Source: Prevotella sp. AGR2160
GTDB taxonomy: Bacteria > Bacteroidota > Bacteroidia > Bacteroidales > Bacteroidaceae
Assembly (NCBI RefSeq): GCF_000424185.1
Contig: NZ_AUJK01000003.1
Location: forward strand, 124,001 to 188,000
Direction: 5' to 3'
Length of the DNA stretch: 64,000 nt
The position numbers and the translations under genes were made by a program. The notes under the pieces are model-generated. The model saw nothing but the letters and a program-made list of their open reading frames with translations. It was not told where the DNA came from and did not search any database. Below, in pieces: positions 50,673 through 60,351 of the stretch; positions within the stretch are counted from its first letter, which is position 1, and every line of letters starts with the position of its first letter.

Positions 50673-53672
50673 ATGAGAAAAAAGTTAACGATGCTTCTTT
50701 CCCTCCTGTTCCTCTTCGTAGGAATGGCGATGGCTCAGAAGCAAGTATCGGGCACTGTCGTGTCCAGTGAGGATGGAGAGCCGGTCATCGGTGCCTCCAT
50801 TAAAGTAATAGGTACCAACACGGGTGCCGCCACCGATATCGACGGACATTTCTCCTTCTCAGCCCCTGAGGACTGCAAGCTGGAGATTTCCTATATCGGT
50901 ATGCAGACGAAAGTCGTCAAAGGTGGTGAGAACATGACCATTAAGCTCGTCAGTGACTCGAAGACCATCGACGAGGTCGTCGTCACCGGTTATGGTGTCC
51001 AGCGCAAGGCTTCTTTCACCGGTGCTGCATCCCTGATGGATGCCAAGGAGATTGAGAAGAAGAGTGATGCCAACTTCGTGAAGTCCCTCGAGGGTGCTGT
51101 CACTGGTGTGCAGATGAACAACTCCTCGAGCATGCCCGGTACATGGGGCTCTGTCTTCGTCCGCGGCCGTTCCTCTCTGAACTCCGGCACGCAGCCATTG
51201 TATGTCATCGATGGTGTACCTGTCAACTCTGACTACGATGCCATGAGTTCCACGGATAATAACCAGATTGACCCGATGGCCTCCATCAACCCCAGTGATA
51301 TCGAGAGTGTCACCGTGCTGAAGGATGCCGCCGCCACGGCTATCTATGGTTCCCGTGCCGGTAATGGTGTCATCGTCATCAAGACGAAGAGTGGCAGCAA
51401 GGGCAAGATGAACATTGATGTCGATATCAAGCAGGGCTTTACCTATACCGGCAACAACAACATGAAGTTTGCCAATGCCGAACAGACCATGCGTGCCTAT
51501 GCCACCGGTCGTGCCAACCGCTTTCAGGATGGTACTGCCGATGAGTATTATGATTATCTGAAGAACAACTACTACCACTGGGATGGCACCACCGATACCA
51601 ACTGGCTGGATGAGATAGAGCGTCATGGTTATTACCAGGACTATAATGTCAGCGTCAGTGGTAAGGCCGGTGAGACAAGCTATTATGCCAGTGCCGGATA
51701 TATGAACACGAAGGGTACGATTATCGGTAACGATTTCAAGCGTTATACCGGTCGTCTGAACGTGAACAGCAAGTATGGCATTTTCACCTTCGGCGCTACG
51801 GCCAACTATGCCTATACGCAGAAGAATGGTGGCTCACAGTCTATCAGTGGTTCAATGAGCTCCCCTGTCGTCGAGGCCATCACCACGATGCAGCCGTTCT
51901 ACAGCATCTATAATGCCGACGGCACCTATGCCCACACGAATCTCTACAACCCCTTCGCCGTATGGGACGAGGACCTCGGTGGCCTCGACCGTATGACGAC
52001 GAATACGCTGACGCTGAGTCCGTATCTCCAGCTCGACTTCGGCAAGGGTATCTATTTCAAGACCACCCTCGGCGTGAATATCTACGACATGGACGAGTAT
52101 AGCTACGGCAGTGCCGTCTATGATCCTCAGTGGGCCGGTATTGGTGTCGGTCAGGACTACAGCTCCAAGACATCCACCGTTACGTGGAACAATATCTTGG
52201 GTTGGAACTATACATTCAACCAGCTCCATACGATCAGTGTTATGCTCGGTCAGGAGATGCAGAGCAAGAACTACCACTACGCTTATATGAGTGGTGACCA
52301 CTTCCCCTATGCCTCCGACGGTCTCCGTGACCTCTCTACGGTAGGTCACTGGAATGATGGTGACTACTACAAGCGTCAGGCTCATCTCTCCTCCTTCTTC
52401 ACGGATATCCATTATTCCTATGCCGACAAGTATTATATCTCCGCATCCTACCGTCGTGATGGCAGCTCCGTCTTCGGTAAGAACAACCGCTGGGGTGATT
52501 TCTGGTCCGTCGGTGGAAAGTGGCGCTTCACGTCTGAAGACTGGATGGGTCTGAAAGACTCTAAGGTTCTGACCAACGGTACGCTCCGTGCTTCCTATGG
52601 TACGGTAGGTAACCAGGATATTGACTGGTATGCCGCCCGTGAACTCTACTATACAGGTTACAACTATAATGGTGAGGCCGGTGCCATCTACTATCAGGCC
52701 GGTAACCAAAACCTGACCTGGGAGACCTCCCGTAAGTTTGACCTTGGCGTGGATCTGCAGTTCCTTCACCGCATCAACCTCAGTCTCGACTATTACAATG
52801 AGACCACGAGTGATGCCCTTTATGAGGTGCCTCTGTCCATGACCTCCGGTCTGACAAATGCCTATAAGAATCTCGGTAAGATCCGCAACCGTGGTCTTGA
52901 GGTCTCCGTCAATGCCACCATCATGCACCGTCATGATTTCGACTGGACGGCCTATGCCAACCTCACCTATAACCAGAACCGTGTCATCAAGCTCAATGGT
53001 GACCCGATCATCGGCAGCTACTACGGCATTGAGGAAGGCCGTGCCTACCATGAGTTCCGTCTGAAGGAATATGCCGGTATCGACCATGAGACCGGTCGTC
53101 CGCAGTGGTATAAGAATGCCACGGGTGACGAACTGACGACAAACTACAACGAGGCCGCCTACCGCTATCTCGGTCAGCCCGACCCGAAGGTATATGGTGG
53201 TTTCGGTACCTCTCTGAACTGGAAAGGCCTCGACTTCTCCATGACCTTCAACTACCGTCTCGGCAACAAGGTCCTCGACCGTGGTGCCAGCTTCACGGGA
53301 TGGGGTATGGCAGGCCGTACGCCGCTGAAGGAGATGCTCGACAACAGCTGGACCCCGGAGAACAAGGATGCCAAGTATCCGCAGTATATCTATGGTGATC
53401 CCTATCACGCTACGAGTGAGTCTTCCCGCTTCCTGATGAGTGGCAACTATCTCCGTCTGAGCAATATCACGCTTGGCTACACCCTGCCGAAAGCCATCAC
53501 GATGAAGGCTTACATGCAGAAGGTCCGCTTCTACATCTCCATGGATAATGTCTACACCTGGACGGCCAGTGACTTCACGGGCTTCAACCCCGAGACCTAC
53601 GCCGCCGGTGTCATCGCTTGGCAGAGTCCGTCGGTAGCTACCTTCGTTGGTGGTGTACAGGTAACATTCTAA
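50673..53672 (+). CDS. SusC/RagA-family TonB-linked outer membrane protein (pair 1)
   Basis: A 999-residue barrel transporter. Signal peptide (1-21), an N-terminal carboxypeptidase-regulatory-like domain (about 25-95, GTVVSSEDGEPVIGASIKVIG), TonB-box-like VDEVVVTGYG region, plug (about 115-225, LYVIDGVPVN and SVTVLKDAAATAIYGSRAGN) and a 22-strand barrel ending VGGVQVTF. It imports a nutrient using TonB energy with its SusD partner as lid. No glycoside hydrolase or regulator lies near, so the substrate is open; the metallohydrolase downstream hints at a non-glycan ligand. Confidence 0.95.
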   Translation: MRKKLTMLLSLLFLFVGMAMAQKQVSGTVVSSEDGEPVIGASIKVIGTNTGAATDIDGHFSFSAPEDCKLEISYIGMQTKVVKGGENMTIKLVSDSKTIDEVVVTGYGVQRKASFTGAASLMDAKEIEKKSDANFVKSLEGAVTGVQMNNSSSMPGTWGSVFVRGRSSLNSGTQPLYVIDGVPVNSDYDAMSSTDNNQIDPMASINPSDIESVTVLKDAAATAIYGSRAGNGVIVIKTKSGSKGKMNIDVDIKQGFTYTGNNNMKFANAEQTMRAYATGRANRFQDGTADEYYDYLKNNYYHWDGTTDTNWLDEIERHGYYQDYNVSVSGKAGETSYYASAGYMNTKGTIIGNDFKRYTGRLNVNSKYGIFTFGATANYAYTQKNGGSQSISGSMSSPVVEAITTMQPFYSIYNADGTYAHTNLYNPFAVWDEDLGGLDRMTTNTLTLSPYLQLDFGKGIYFKTTLGVNIYDMDEYSYGSAVYDPQWAGIGVGQDYSSKTSTVTWNNILGWNYTFNQLHTISVMLGQEMQSKNYHYAYMSGDHFPYASDGLRDLSTVGHWNDGDYYKRQAHLSSFFTDIHYSYADKYYISASYRRDGSSVFGKNNRWGDFWSVGGKWRFTSEDWMGLKDSKVLTNGTLRASYGTVGNQDIDWYAARELYYTGYNYNGEAGAIYYQAGNQNLTWETSRKFDLGVDLQFLHRINLSLDYYNETTSDALYEVPLSMTSGLTNAYKNLGKIRNRGLEVSVNATIMHRHDFDWTAYANLTYNQNRVIKLNGDPIIGSYYGIEEGRAYHEFRLKEYAGIDHETGRPQWYKNATGDELTTNYNEAAYRYLGQPDPKVYGGFGTSLNWKGLDFSMTFNYRLGNKVLDRGASFTGWGMAGRTPLKEMLDNSWTPENKDAKYPQYIYGDPYHATSESSRFLMSGNYLRLSNITLGYTLPKAITMKAYMQKVRFYISMDNVYTWTASDFTGFNPETYAAGVIAWQSPSVATFVGGVQVTF

Positions 53673-53688
53673 CATAAAGACAGAACAA

Positions 53689-55185
53689 ATGAAAAAATAT
53701 ATTTTTATCCTCCTGTTTGTGATGACAGGAGTGTTGAGCGGCTGCGACAGCTATCTCGATACCGAATTCAGTCGTGGTAAGGATGCCAACGAGGCTATCC
53801 AGAATGTCGACAATGCCAATACTGCCCTGCAGGGTACTTACAGCCTGTTCTATGACTACCGTTTCGCCGGTAACTTCGCCATGACGCTGAGTGATATCCC
53901 CACGGACATCAGCTACTGGAACCAGCAGACGGGTCACATGAATGGTATCTACGAGTATGCCACGGATGATAATGACACCTATCTGTATTATATCTGGGAC
54001 TATGGTTATAAGATCGTCAGCAATGCTACGCGTCTGATCAACCAGGGTGACGACCTCGCCAAGAACCTGTCCTCTGCCTCCGACAAGGCAACGCTCAACG
54101 GCTACCTCGCGCAGGCTCACGGCCTCCGCGCCTTTGCCAACCTCTATATGGTCAACTATTTCGCTCACCAGTATAAGGTCAATGGTCAGGACTTCGGCAA
54201 GGAACCGGGCATCGTCATCAGCGACGCCACCATACAGCCGTATGACACCGTCCACCGTGCCACCATCGCCGAGTCCTATGCCTTCATCGTGAAGGATCTC
54301 AAGACGGCCCTCGACCTCTTCAATAATGGCGCCGACGAGCCTGCTGAGAAGGTCTATCTCACCAAGCCGGCTATCGAGGGTCTCCTCGCCCGTACCTATC
54401 TCTATATGGAGGACTGGGCTAACGCCAAGAGTTATGCTGAGGCAGCACTGAAAGACGGCGACATCGACCTCAACAAGGGTCTGGCCCATACGAAGGCCGA
54501 CTATGCCGCCCTCTACCAGTCTACGGGTTCCAACAATGAGAGCTTCTTCTATCTCTCCATCGACGACACGCACAACTTCTCTGCCAATGCCGCCGGTAAT
54601 ATCTGGAACACCTACAGCTACAGTCCGAGCCCGAAGCTCCAGAGACTCTATGCCAGCACGGATTGCCGTGACACCCTCATCGCATGGGATGTTGCTGTCA
54701 GCAGTTCCACACCCACCGTTCCTTACTATGCCGGTGGTAAGTATGGTGCCACCAAGAATGGTGTCAACGGTGTTGCCTATGAGACGAACTATCTCATCAA
54801 CGCACCGGAGATGTTCCTCATCATCGCCGAGGCAGACATCAAGCAGGGGAATCTCAGTGGGGCTCAGGAGAACCTCTTCCAGGTAGCCCGCCGCAACACG
54901 GCCATCAAGAGTGTCGCCGACCTGCCACAGACCCTCGACGGTCTCTACAGTTTCCTGAAGGACGAGCGCGCCCGCGAGCTCTTCCAGGAGGGACACCGTC
55001 TGTGGGACCTCCGTCGCTGGGGTGACAAGGTCAGCGTAGTGGCCTATGGCGCACCGAACGTGAAGTTCAACTACACGGACTATCAGATCTCCGACCTCGT
55101 CTACCCGATTCCTAACGCAGAGATCAACGCTCACTTCGGTGTAGAGCAGAACGAGGGCTGGGCAAAGACCTTCCCGAAGAAGTAA
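53689..55185 (+). CDS. SusD/RagB-family substrate-binding lipoprotein (pair 1)
   Basis: A 498-residue lipoprotein with lipobox LSGC (Cys 19), so anchored on the outer membrane surface. The N-terminal SYLDTEF segment and C-terminal TPR-like and RARELFQEGHRLWDLRRWGD block are SusD signatures. It starts 17 nt after its SusC and forms the lid over the barrel. A hairpin terminator follows, so pair 1 is probably its own transcript. Confidence 0.95.
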   Translation: MKKYIFILLFVMTGVLSGCDSYLDTEFSRGKDANEAIQNVDNANTALQGTYSLFYDYRFAGNFAMTLSDIPTDISYWNQQTGHMNGIYEYATDDNDTYLYYIWDYGYKIVSNATRLINQGDDLAKNLSSASDKATLNGYLAQAHGLRAFANLYMVNYFAHQYKVNGQDFGKEPGIVISDATIQPYDTVHRATIAESYAFIVKDLKTALDLFNNGADEPAEKVYLTKPAIEGLLARTYLYMEDWANAKSYAEAALKDGDIDLNKGLAHTKADYAALYQSTGSNNESFFYLSIDDTHNFSANAAGNIWNTYSYSPSPKLQRLYASTDCRDTLIAWDVAVSSSTPTVPYYAGGKYGATKNGVNGVAYETNYLINAPEMFLIIAEADIKQGNLSGAQENLFQVARRNTAIKSVADLPQTLDGLYSFLKDERARELFQEGHRLWDLRRWGDKVSVVAYGAPNVKFNYTDYQISDLVYPIPNAEINAHFGVEQNEGWAKTFPKK

Positions 55186-55215
55186 GATTTTTCATACTAG
55201 CAATAACACTTATCA

Positions 55216-55252
55216 ATGCCGACATGGAATATTTTCCATGCCGGCATTTTTC
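55216..55252 (+). terminator. terminator after SusC/SusD pair 1
   Basis: ATGCCGACATGGAA (55216-55229) pairs with TTCCATGCCGGCAT (55234-55247) with one mismatch and a 4-nt loop, followed by TTTTTC. Confidence 0.88.
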
Positions 55253-55261
55253 GTTGCTGAC

Positions 55262-55283
55262 GGAACATGATAAATCATGTCCC
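55262..55283. repeat. copy of the 22-nt palindrome between the two SusC/SusD pairs
   Basis: GGAACATGAT and ATCATGTCCC followed by TAC; directly after the terminator. It is the only copy inside the accessory cluster. Confidence 0.85.
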
Positions 55284-55371
55284 TACAGCAGGAAAAATGT
55301 ACAAATTCATGTAAAATATAATATTTTTGCAATTTTTTATCATTTCATTTTTCTCTTTACGAAAAAATCAA

Positions 55372-55379
55372 TACCTTTG
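55372..55379 (+). promoter_or_regulatory. -7 box before SusC of pair 2
   Basis: TACCTTTG, 50 nt upstream of the start; the position 19 nt upstream reads TTTT rather than TTTG. Confidence 0.55.
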
Positions 55380-55429
55380 CAACCAATTAATTTATTTGGG
55401 TCAAGATTTTAAATTATTTACGAGAATTT

Positions 55430-58400
55430 ATGGAGAAAAGATTTAGCATGGTTTTGGCTGGTCTGTTCCTGAGTTCAGGAATGGCACTTGCTCAAACGAA
55501 GATCTCAGGAACCGTAATCTCGGCAGAAGATGGCCAGCCTGTTATCGGCGCCTCCATTATGGTGCAAGGCACGAAGACAGGTACTGTTACGAATATCGAT
55601 GGTCAGTTTGACCTCGACGTTCCTGCCGGGAAGAAGTTGGTAGTCACGTACATCGGCATGCAGCCGCAGACCGTGACAGCAAAACCTGGGATGAAGATCA
55701 CCCTGAAGAATGATGACAAGACATTGCAGGAAGTCGTCGTCACCGGTATGACGACACAGGACAAACGATTGTTTACAGGAGCCACCTCAAAGATCAGTGC
55801 CAAGGACGCCAAGCTCGACGGTGTTGCCGATATCAGCCGCTCGCTGGAAGGCCGTGTCGCCGGTGTGAGTGTCCAGAATGTCAGTGGTACCTTCGGTACC
55901 GCTCCGAAGATCCGTGTCCGTGGTGCTACGTCCATCTACGGTAGTTCCAAGCCGTTGTGGGTTGTTGATGGTGTCATCATGGAGGATGTGACGGATGTCG
56001 ATGCCGACGCCCTCTCTTCCGGTGATGCGAACACGTTGATCTCTTCCGCTATCGCCGGTTTGAATGCCGATGATATCGAGAGTTTCCAAATCCTGAAAGA
56101 TGGTTCCGCTACCTCTATCTACGGTGCCCGCGCCATGTCCGGTGTAATCGTCGTGACGACGAAGAAAGGTCATGCCGGTCAGTCACGCATCAGTTACACG
56201 GGTGAGTTCACCATGCGTCTGAAACCGAGTTACAGCGAGTTCAATATCATGAACTCTCAGGATCAGATGAGTGTTTACAATGAGATGTATCAGGATGGAT
56301 TCCTGTCCTTCAGCCGTACTTACCGTGCTGCCTCCAGTGGTGTCTATGGTAAGATGTATCAGTTGATGAACACTTATAATGAGTCTAATGGCCAGTTCGG
56401 TCTTGCCAATACGCAGGAGGCGATGTATGACTACCTCCATCAGGCAGAGATCCGCAACACGAACTGGTTTGATGAGTTGTTCAGAAACAGCATTCAGCAG
56501 AACCACTCTATCAGTATCTCCTCTGGTTCTGACAAGGCACAGTATTATGCTTCTTTCTCCTTGATGGATGACCCGGGATGGACGGAGAGAAGTAAGGTGC
56601 GTCGTTATACGGCCAATATCAATGCCCTGTATAACATTTCCAAGAAGGTCAGCCTGAATTTGATCAGCAACTCTTCTTACCGTCAGCAGCAAGCTCCTGG
56701 TACGACGAGTTCGAGTGTGGACCCGGTGAATGGTACGGTATCCCGTGATTTCGATATCAACCCGTACTCCTACGCCATCAACACCTCACGTACGCTTGAT
56801 CCGAATACGTTCTATACGCGCAACTATGCGCCGTTTAACATCCATAACGAGTTGGCCAACAACTATATGGATTTTGACGTGATGGATTTCCGTCTGCAGG
56901 CAGAGCTGAAGTATAAGCCCATCAGCAAGGTCACCCTTTCCGCTCTCGGCGCTTATAAATATTCTACGACGACACAGGACTGGAAGATTACGGAGAACTC
57001 CAACCTCGCCCAGGCTTATCGTGCCATGGATGATGCCGTGATGCGCGATGCCAACCCGTGGCTGTACACCGATCCCGACAAGGCCAACTCCCTGCCTATC
57101 TCTGTCCTCCCCGAGGGTGGTTTCTTCCGTGAGACGAAGTACAAGATGAATTCCTGGGACTTCCGTGCCACGGCAGCCTACAACGATGTGTTCAACAAGG
57201 ATCATATCGTCAACTTCTTCGGTGGTATGGAGGTGAGCGATGTCACGCGTAACAAGACCTACTTCAATGGTGTCGGTATGCAGTATGACATGGGTATGCT
57301 CGCCAACTATGACTATCGCTATTTCAAGCAGGCCAGTGAGGAGAATTCCATGTACTATAATGTCACGAACAGTTATACGCGTACGACGGCATTCTTCGCC
57401 ACAGGAACCTATTCTTATAAGGCCCGTTACACCTTGAACGGAACGGTCCGTTATGAGGGTAGTAATATGTTGGGCAAGAGCCGTTCTGCCCGTTGGATGC
57501 CAACGTGGAACGTCTCCACGGCATGGAACATCCATGAGGAGCCATGGTTTGAGCGGGTCTTCAATAACAAGCTCTCCCACGCTACGCTGAAGGCTTCTTA
57601 CTCCCTGACCGGTGACCGTCCTTCCGTCAATAATGCGCAGGTGATCGTCCAGAGTTATTCTCCCTGGCGCCGTTACGCTACCGATAAGGAGACGGGGCTG
57701 GAAATCAAGGAGTTTGCCAATCCAGATCTGACCTACGAGAAGAAGCACGAGCTGAACCTCGGTGCTGACCTTGGCTTCTTCGACAACCGCCTGAACGTCA
57801 CGTTCGACTGGTATACGCGTAACAACTACGACCTGATTGGTCCGAAGCGTACCACGGGTACCACGGGAACGACGATCATGTATGCCAATGTGGCCAGTAT
57901 GAAGTCGCATGGTGAGGAACTTTCCATCTCTTCGAAGAATATCAAGACGAAAGACTTCGACTGGAATACCGACTTCATCTTCTCTCATACAAAGAGCCGT
58001 GTGACATCACTCGACAGCCGCAGCCCGATTTACGACTTCATCTTCGGCACCGGTTTCACGATGGTCGGCTATCCCTACCGTGGCCTCTTCTCCATCGACT
58101 TCAAGGGTCTGAACAAGGAAGGTCTGCCTACCTTTATCAATGAGAATGGTGAGTTGACAACGAGTAATATCAACTTCCAGTCGTATGTCCTCGACCATCT
58201 GGTATATGAAGGACCTACCGATCCTACGATTACTGGTAGTTTGGGCAACACATTCCGTTATAAGAACTGGCATCTGAACATCTTTGCCACCTACTCTTTC
58301 GGCAACGTGATCCGTCTCGATCCGTTCTTCAAGTCCTCCTACTCCGATCTCGACGCCATGCCGAAGGAGTTCAAGAACCGCTGGATGCATGCCGGTGATG

Positions 58401-58738
58401 AGAATATCACGAATATCCCGGTCATCGCCGACCTCCGTCAGCTGCAGAACGACACCTATCTGAGCCGTGCCTACAATGCTTACAACGCTTCTACGGCCCG
58501 TACGGCAAAGGGTGACTTCATCCGTATGAAGGAGATATCCCTCTCTTACGACTTCCCGCGCAAGTGGGTGGCTCCGCTGGGCCTGAGCACGGCGAGTCTG
58601 AAGTTGCAGGCCACGAACCTCTTCCTGATCTACTCCGACAAGAAGTTGAACGGACAGGATCCTGAATTCTTCAATACTGGTGGTGTTGCCGTTCCTATGG
58701 CCCGTCAGTTCACATTCACTGTTAGACTTGGTATTTAA
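55430..58738 (+). CDS. SusC/RagA-family TonB-linked outer membrane protein (pair 2)
   Basis: A 1102-residue barrel transporter, about 100 residues longer than that of pair 1. Signal peptide (1-21), regulatory-like domain (GTVISAEDGQPVIGASIMVQG), plug with LQEVVVTGMTTQD, LWVVDGVIMEDV and FQILKDGSATSIYGARAMSG, then the barrel ending RQFTFTVRLGI. The N-terminal domains of the two SusC proteins are alike while the barrels differ, so the pairs likely take different ligands. It leads the transcript that includes the zinc hydrolase. Confidence 0.95.
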   Translation: MEKRFSMVLAGLFLSSGMALAQTKISGTVISAEDGQPVIGASIMVQGTKTGTVTNIDGQFDLDVPAGKKLVVTYIGMQPQTVTAKPGMKITLKNDDKTLQEVVVTGMTTQDKRLFTGATSKISAKDAKLDGVADISRSLEGRVAGVSVQNVSGTFGTAPKIRVRGATSIYGSSKPLWVVDGVIMEDVTDVDADALSSGDANTLISSAIAGLNADDIESFQILKDGSATSIYGARAMSGVIVVTTKKGHAGQSRISYTGEFTMRLKPSYSEFNIMNSQDQMSVYNEMYQDGFLSFSRTYRAASSGVYGKMYQLMNTYNESNGQFGLANTQEAMYDYLHQAEIRNTNWFDELFRNSIQQNHSISISSGSDKAQYYASFSLMDDPGWTERSKVRRYTANINALYNISKKVSLNLISNSSYRQQQAPGTTSSSVDPVNGTVSRDFDINPYSYAINTSRTLDPNTFYTRNYAPFNIHNELANNYMDFDVMDFRLQAELKYKPISKVTLSALGAYKYSTTTQDWKITENSNLAQAYRAMDDAVMRDANPWLYTDPDKANSLPISVLPEGGFFRETKYKMNSWDFRATAAYNDVFNKDHIVNFFGGMEVSDVTRNKTYFNGVGMQYDMGMLANYDYRYFKQASEENSMYYNVTNSYTRTTAFFATGTYSYKARYTLNGTVRYEGSNMLGKSRSARWMPTWNVSTAWNIHEEPWFERVFNNKLSHATLKASYSLTGDRPSVNNAQVIVQSYSPWRRYATDKETGLEIKEFANPDLTYEKKHELNLGADLGFFDNRLNVTFDWYTRNNYDLIGPKRTTGTTGTTIMYANVASMKSHGEELSISSKNIKTKDFDWNTDFIFSHTKSRVTSLDSRSPIYDFIFGTGFTMVGYPYRGLFSIDFKGLNKEGLPTFINENGELTTSNINFQSYVLDHLVYEGPTDPTITGSLGNTFRYKNWHLNIFATYSFGNVIRLDPFFKSSYSDLDAMPKEFKNRWMHAGDENITNIPVIADLRQLQNDTYLSRAYNAYNASTARTAKGDFIRMKEISLSYDFPRKWVAPLGLSTASLKLQATNLFLIYSDKKLNGQDPEFFNTGGVAVPMARQFTFTVRLGI

Positions 58739-58750
58739 TCAAAGAGAAAA

Positions 58751-60334
58751 ATGAAGAAACTAAATATTTTTCTGCTCTCCATCGGCGTGTTGCTGGCATT
58801 CTCGTCTTGTGACACCTATCTCGACAAGTTGCCTGATGACCGTGCGGAAGTAGACAGTAAGGATAAGGTCGCCAAGTTGCTGGTCGATGCCTATCCCCAG
58901 GCAGAGGGAATCCTTATCCAAGAGTTAAGCTCCGATAATGTTGCCGATAACGGCAAGCAGTACAGTACGGAGTCCTACATCGACGAGATGTATCGTTTCA
59001 AGACACCGGAATATGAGTCTACGGACAGCCCCTATGCTATCTGGGACTACGGCTACCGTGGCGTGGCCACCGCCAACCAGGCGTTGGCAGCCATTGACAA
59101 GCTCGGAGACACGGATGAGCTGAAGCCCTACAAGGGAGAGGCGCTGCTGTGCCGTGCGTTGAACATGTTCATCCTTTCCAACGTGTTCTGTATGGCTTAC
59201 GACTCCACGAAGTGCGATACCTATCCCGGTCTGCCTTATCCGACCACTACCGATCAGCCGATCAAGGGTATGACGGAGCGTGGCACCCTTCGTGAGCTCT
59301 ATGCCCATATCAATGCCGATATCGAGGAGGCCCTGCCTCTGATTGATGATAATGCTTACAGCATACCTAAGTATCACTTCAACAAGAATGCGGCCTATGC
59401 TTTTGCTGCCCGCTTCAACCTCTATTATCATCACTACGACAAGGCCATCGCCTATGCCACGCAGTGCCTGGGCAGTGATCCTACCGTCTATCTGCGTAAG
59501 TGGACGAACTACCGCACGCTGGCCGGTTCACAGGATATCTTCAACAACTATATCCAGAGCAGCGATGCCGCCAACTTCCTGCTGATTCCTTCTGTATCCA
59601 TCGTCGGTCGTTGGACGGAGGGAAACTGGCTGCGCTATGTCCACAATGATGTGATCACGAAGTATGAGACCTACTGGGCCGCTTGTCCGTGGGCTTACGG
59701 CGCCACATCCAGCAATGACCTCTACCAGTGCGCCCACATGCTCTATGGTAACGCTCAGGTCACGATGTTCCCGAAGCTCTTCGAGACTTTAGAGTATACG
59801 GATAAGGTCAATGGTATCGGTTATCCCCATACCGTGGATGCCTATTTCACCGGTGATGAGACCATCCTTGTACGTGCTGAGGCTTACGCCCTGCGCAATG
59901 GCAACGGTGATCTCCAGAAAGCCGTTGATGACCTGAACACATGGGCATCTACGAACCTCGAAGATAAGGATGATCAGATGACCCGTCCGACCTATACGGT
60001 GGCCAACCTGACGAATTATGTAGAGAGTGTACATTATGCCTCTGTCACACCTGTCGAGGATGCTGAGCGCAGTTTCCGTAAGGTGCTCCATCCGCAGGGC
60101 TTCACCGTTGCCAAGGGCAGTCAGGAGGATATCATTCAGGTCATCCTTCATGCCCGTCGACTGACAACCTGTTTCCAGGGTATGCGTTTCCAGGACTGCA
60201 AGCGTTATGGCATTGAGTACACGCACTTCGTCGACAAGGAAGATCCTATCGTCTTCAAGGCCGGTGATCTCCGTGGTGCCATCCAGATTCCTGAGGCCGT
60301 GATCAATGCCGGTCTTGCCGCTAATCCGAGATAA
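58751..60334 (+). CDS. SusD/RagB-family substrate-binding lipoprotein (pair 2)
   Basis: A 527-residue lipoprotein with lipobox FSSC (Cys 20) and the usual TYLDKLPDDRAEVD start after it. TPR-like helices (YKGEALLCRALNMFILSNVF) and a C-terminal block (RLTTCFQGMRFQDCKRYGIE) in place of the common LWDLRRWG place it in a divergent SusD branch. It begins 12 nt after its SusC and is 17 nt before the metallohydrolase. Confidence 0.93.
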   Translation: MKKLNIFLLSIGVLLAFSSCDTYLDKLPDDRAEVDSKDKVAKLLVDAYPQAEGILIQELSSDNVADNGKQYSTESYIDEMYRFKTPEYESTDSPYAIWDYGYRGVATANQALAAIDKLGDTDELKPYKGEALLCRALNMFILSNVFCMAYDSTKCDTYPGLPYPTTTDQPIKGMTERGTLRELYAHINADIEEALPLIDDNAYSIPKYHFNKNAAYAFAARFNLYYHHYDKAIAYATQCLGSDPTVYLRKWTNYRTLAGSQDIFNNYIQSSDAANFLLIPSVSIVGRWTEGNWLRYVHNDVITKYETYWAACPWAYGATSSNDLYQCAHMLYGNAQVTMFPKLFETLEYTDKVNGIGYPHTVDAYFTGDETILVRAEAYALRNGNGDLQKAVDDLNTWASTNLEDKDDQMTRPTYTVANLTNYVESVHYASVTPVEDAERSFRKVLHPQGFTVAKGSQEDIIQVILHARRLTTCFQGMRFQDCKRYGIEYTHFVDKEDPIVFKAGDLRGAIQIPEAVINAGLAANPR

Positions 60335-60351
60335 ATAAAAAATTATCAGCA

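Noticed and set aside
50076..50700. Integrated element using tRNA-Glu as attachment site
   Set aside because: No integrase and no second copy of the tRNA 3' end were seen downstream; the following rpsT gene is a normal housekeeping neighbour.
51852..53675. A 607-codon antisense frame in the first SusC gene
   Set aside because: Repetitive Val/Thr/Gly/Ile composition typical of antisense to barrel genes; no start region or promoter.
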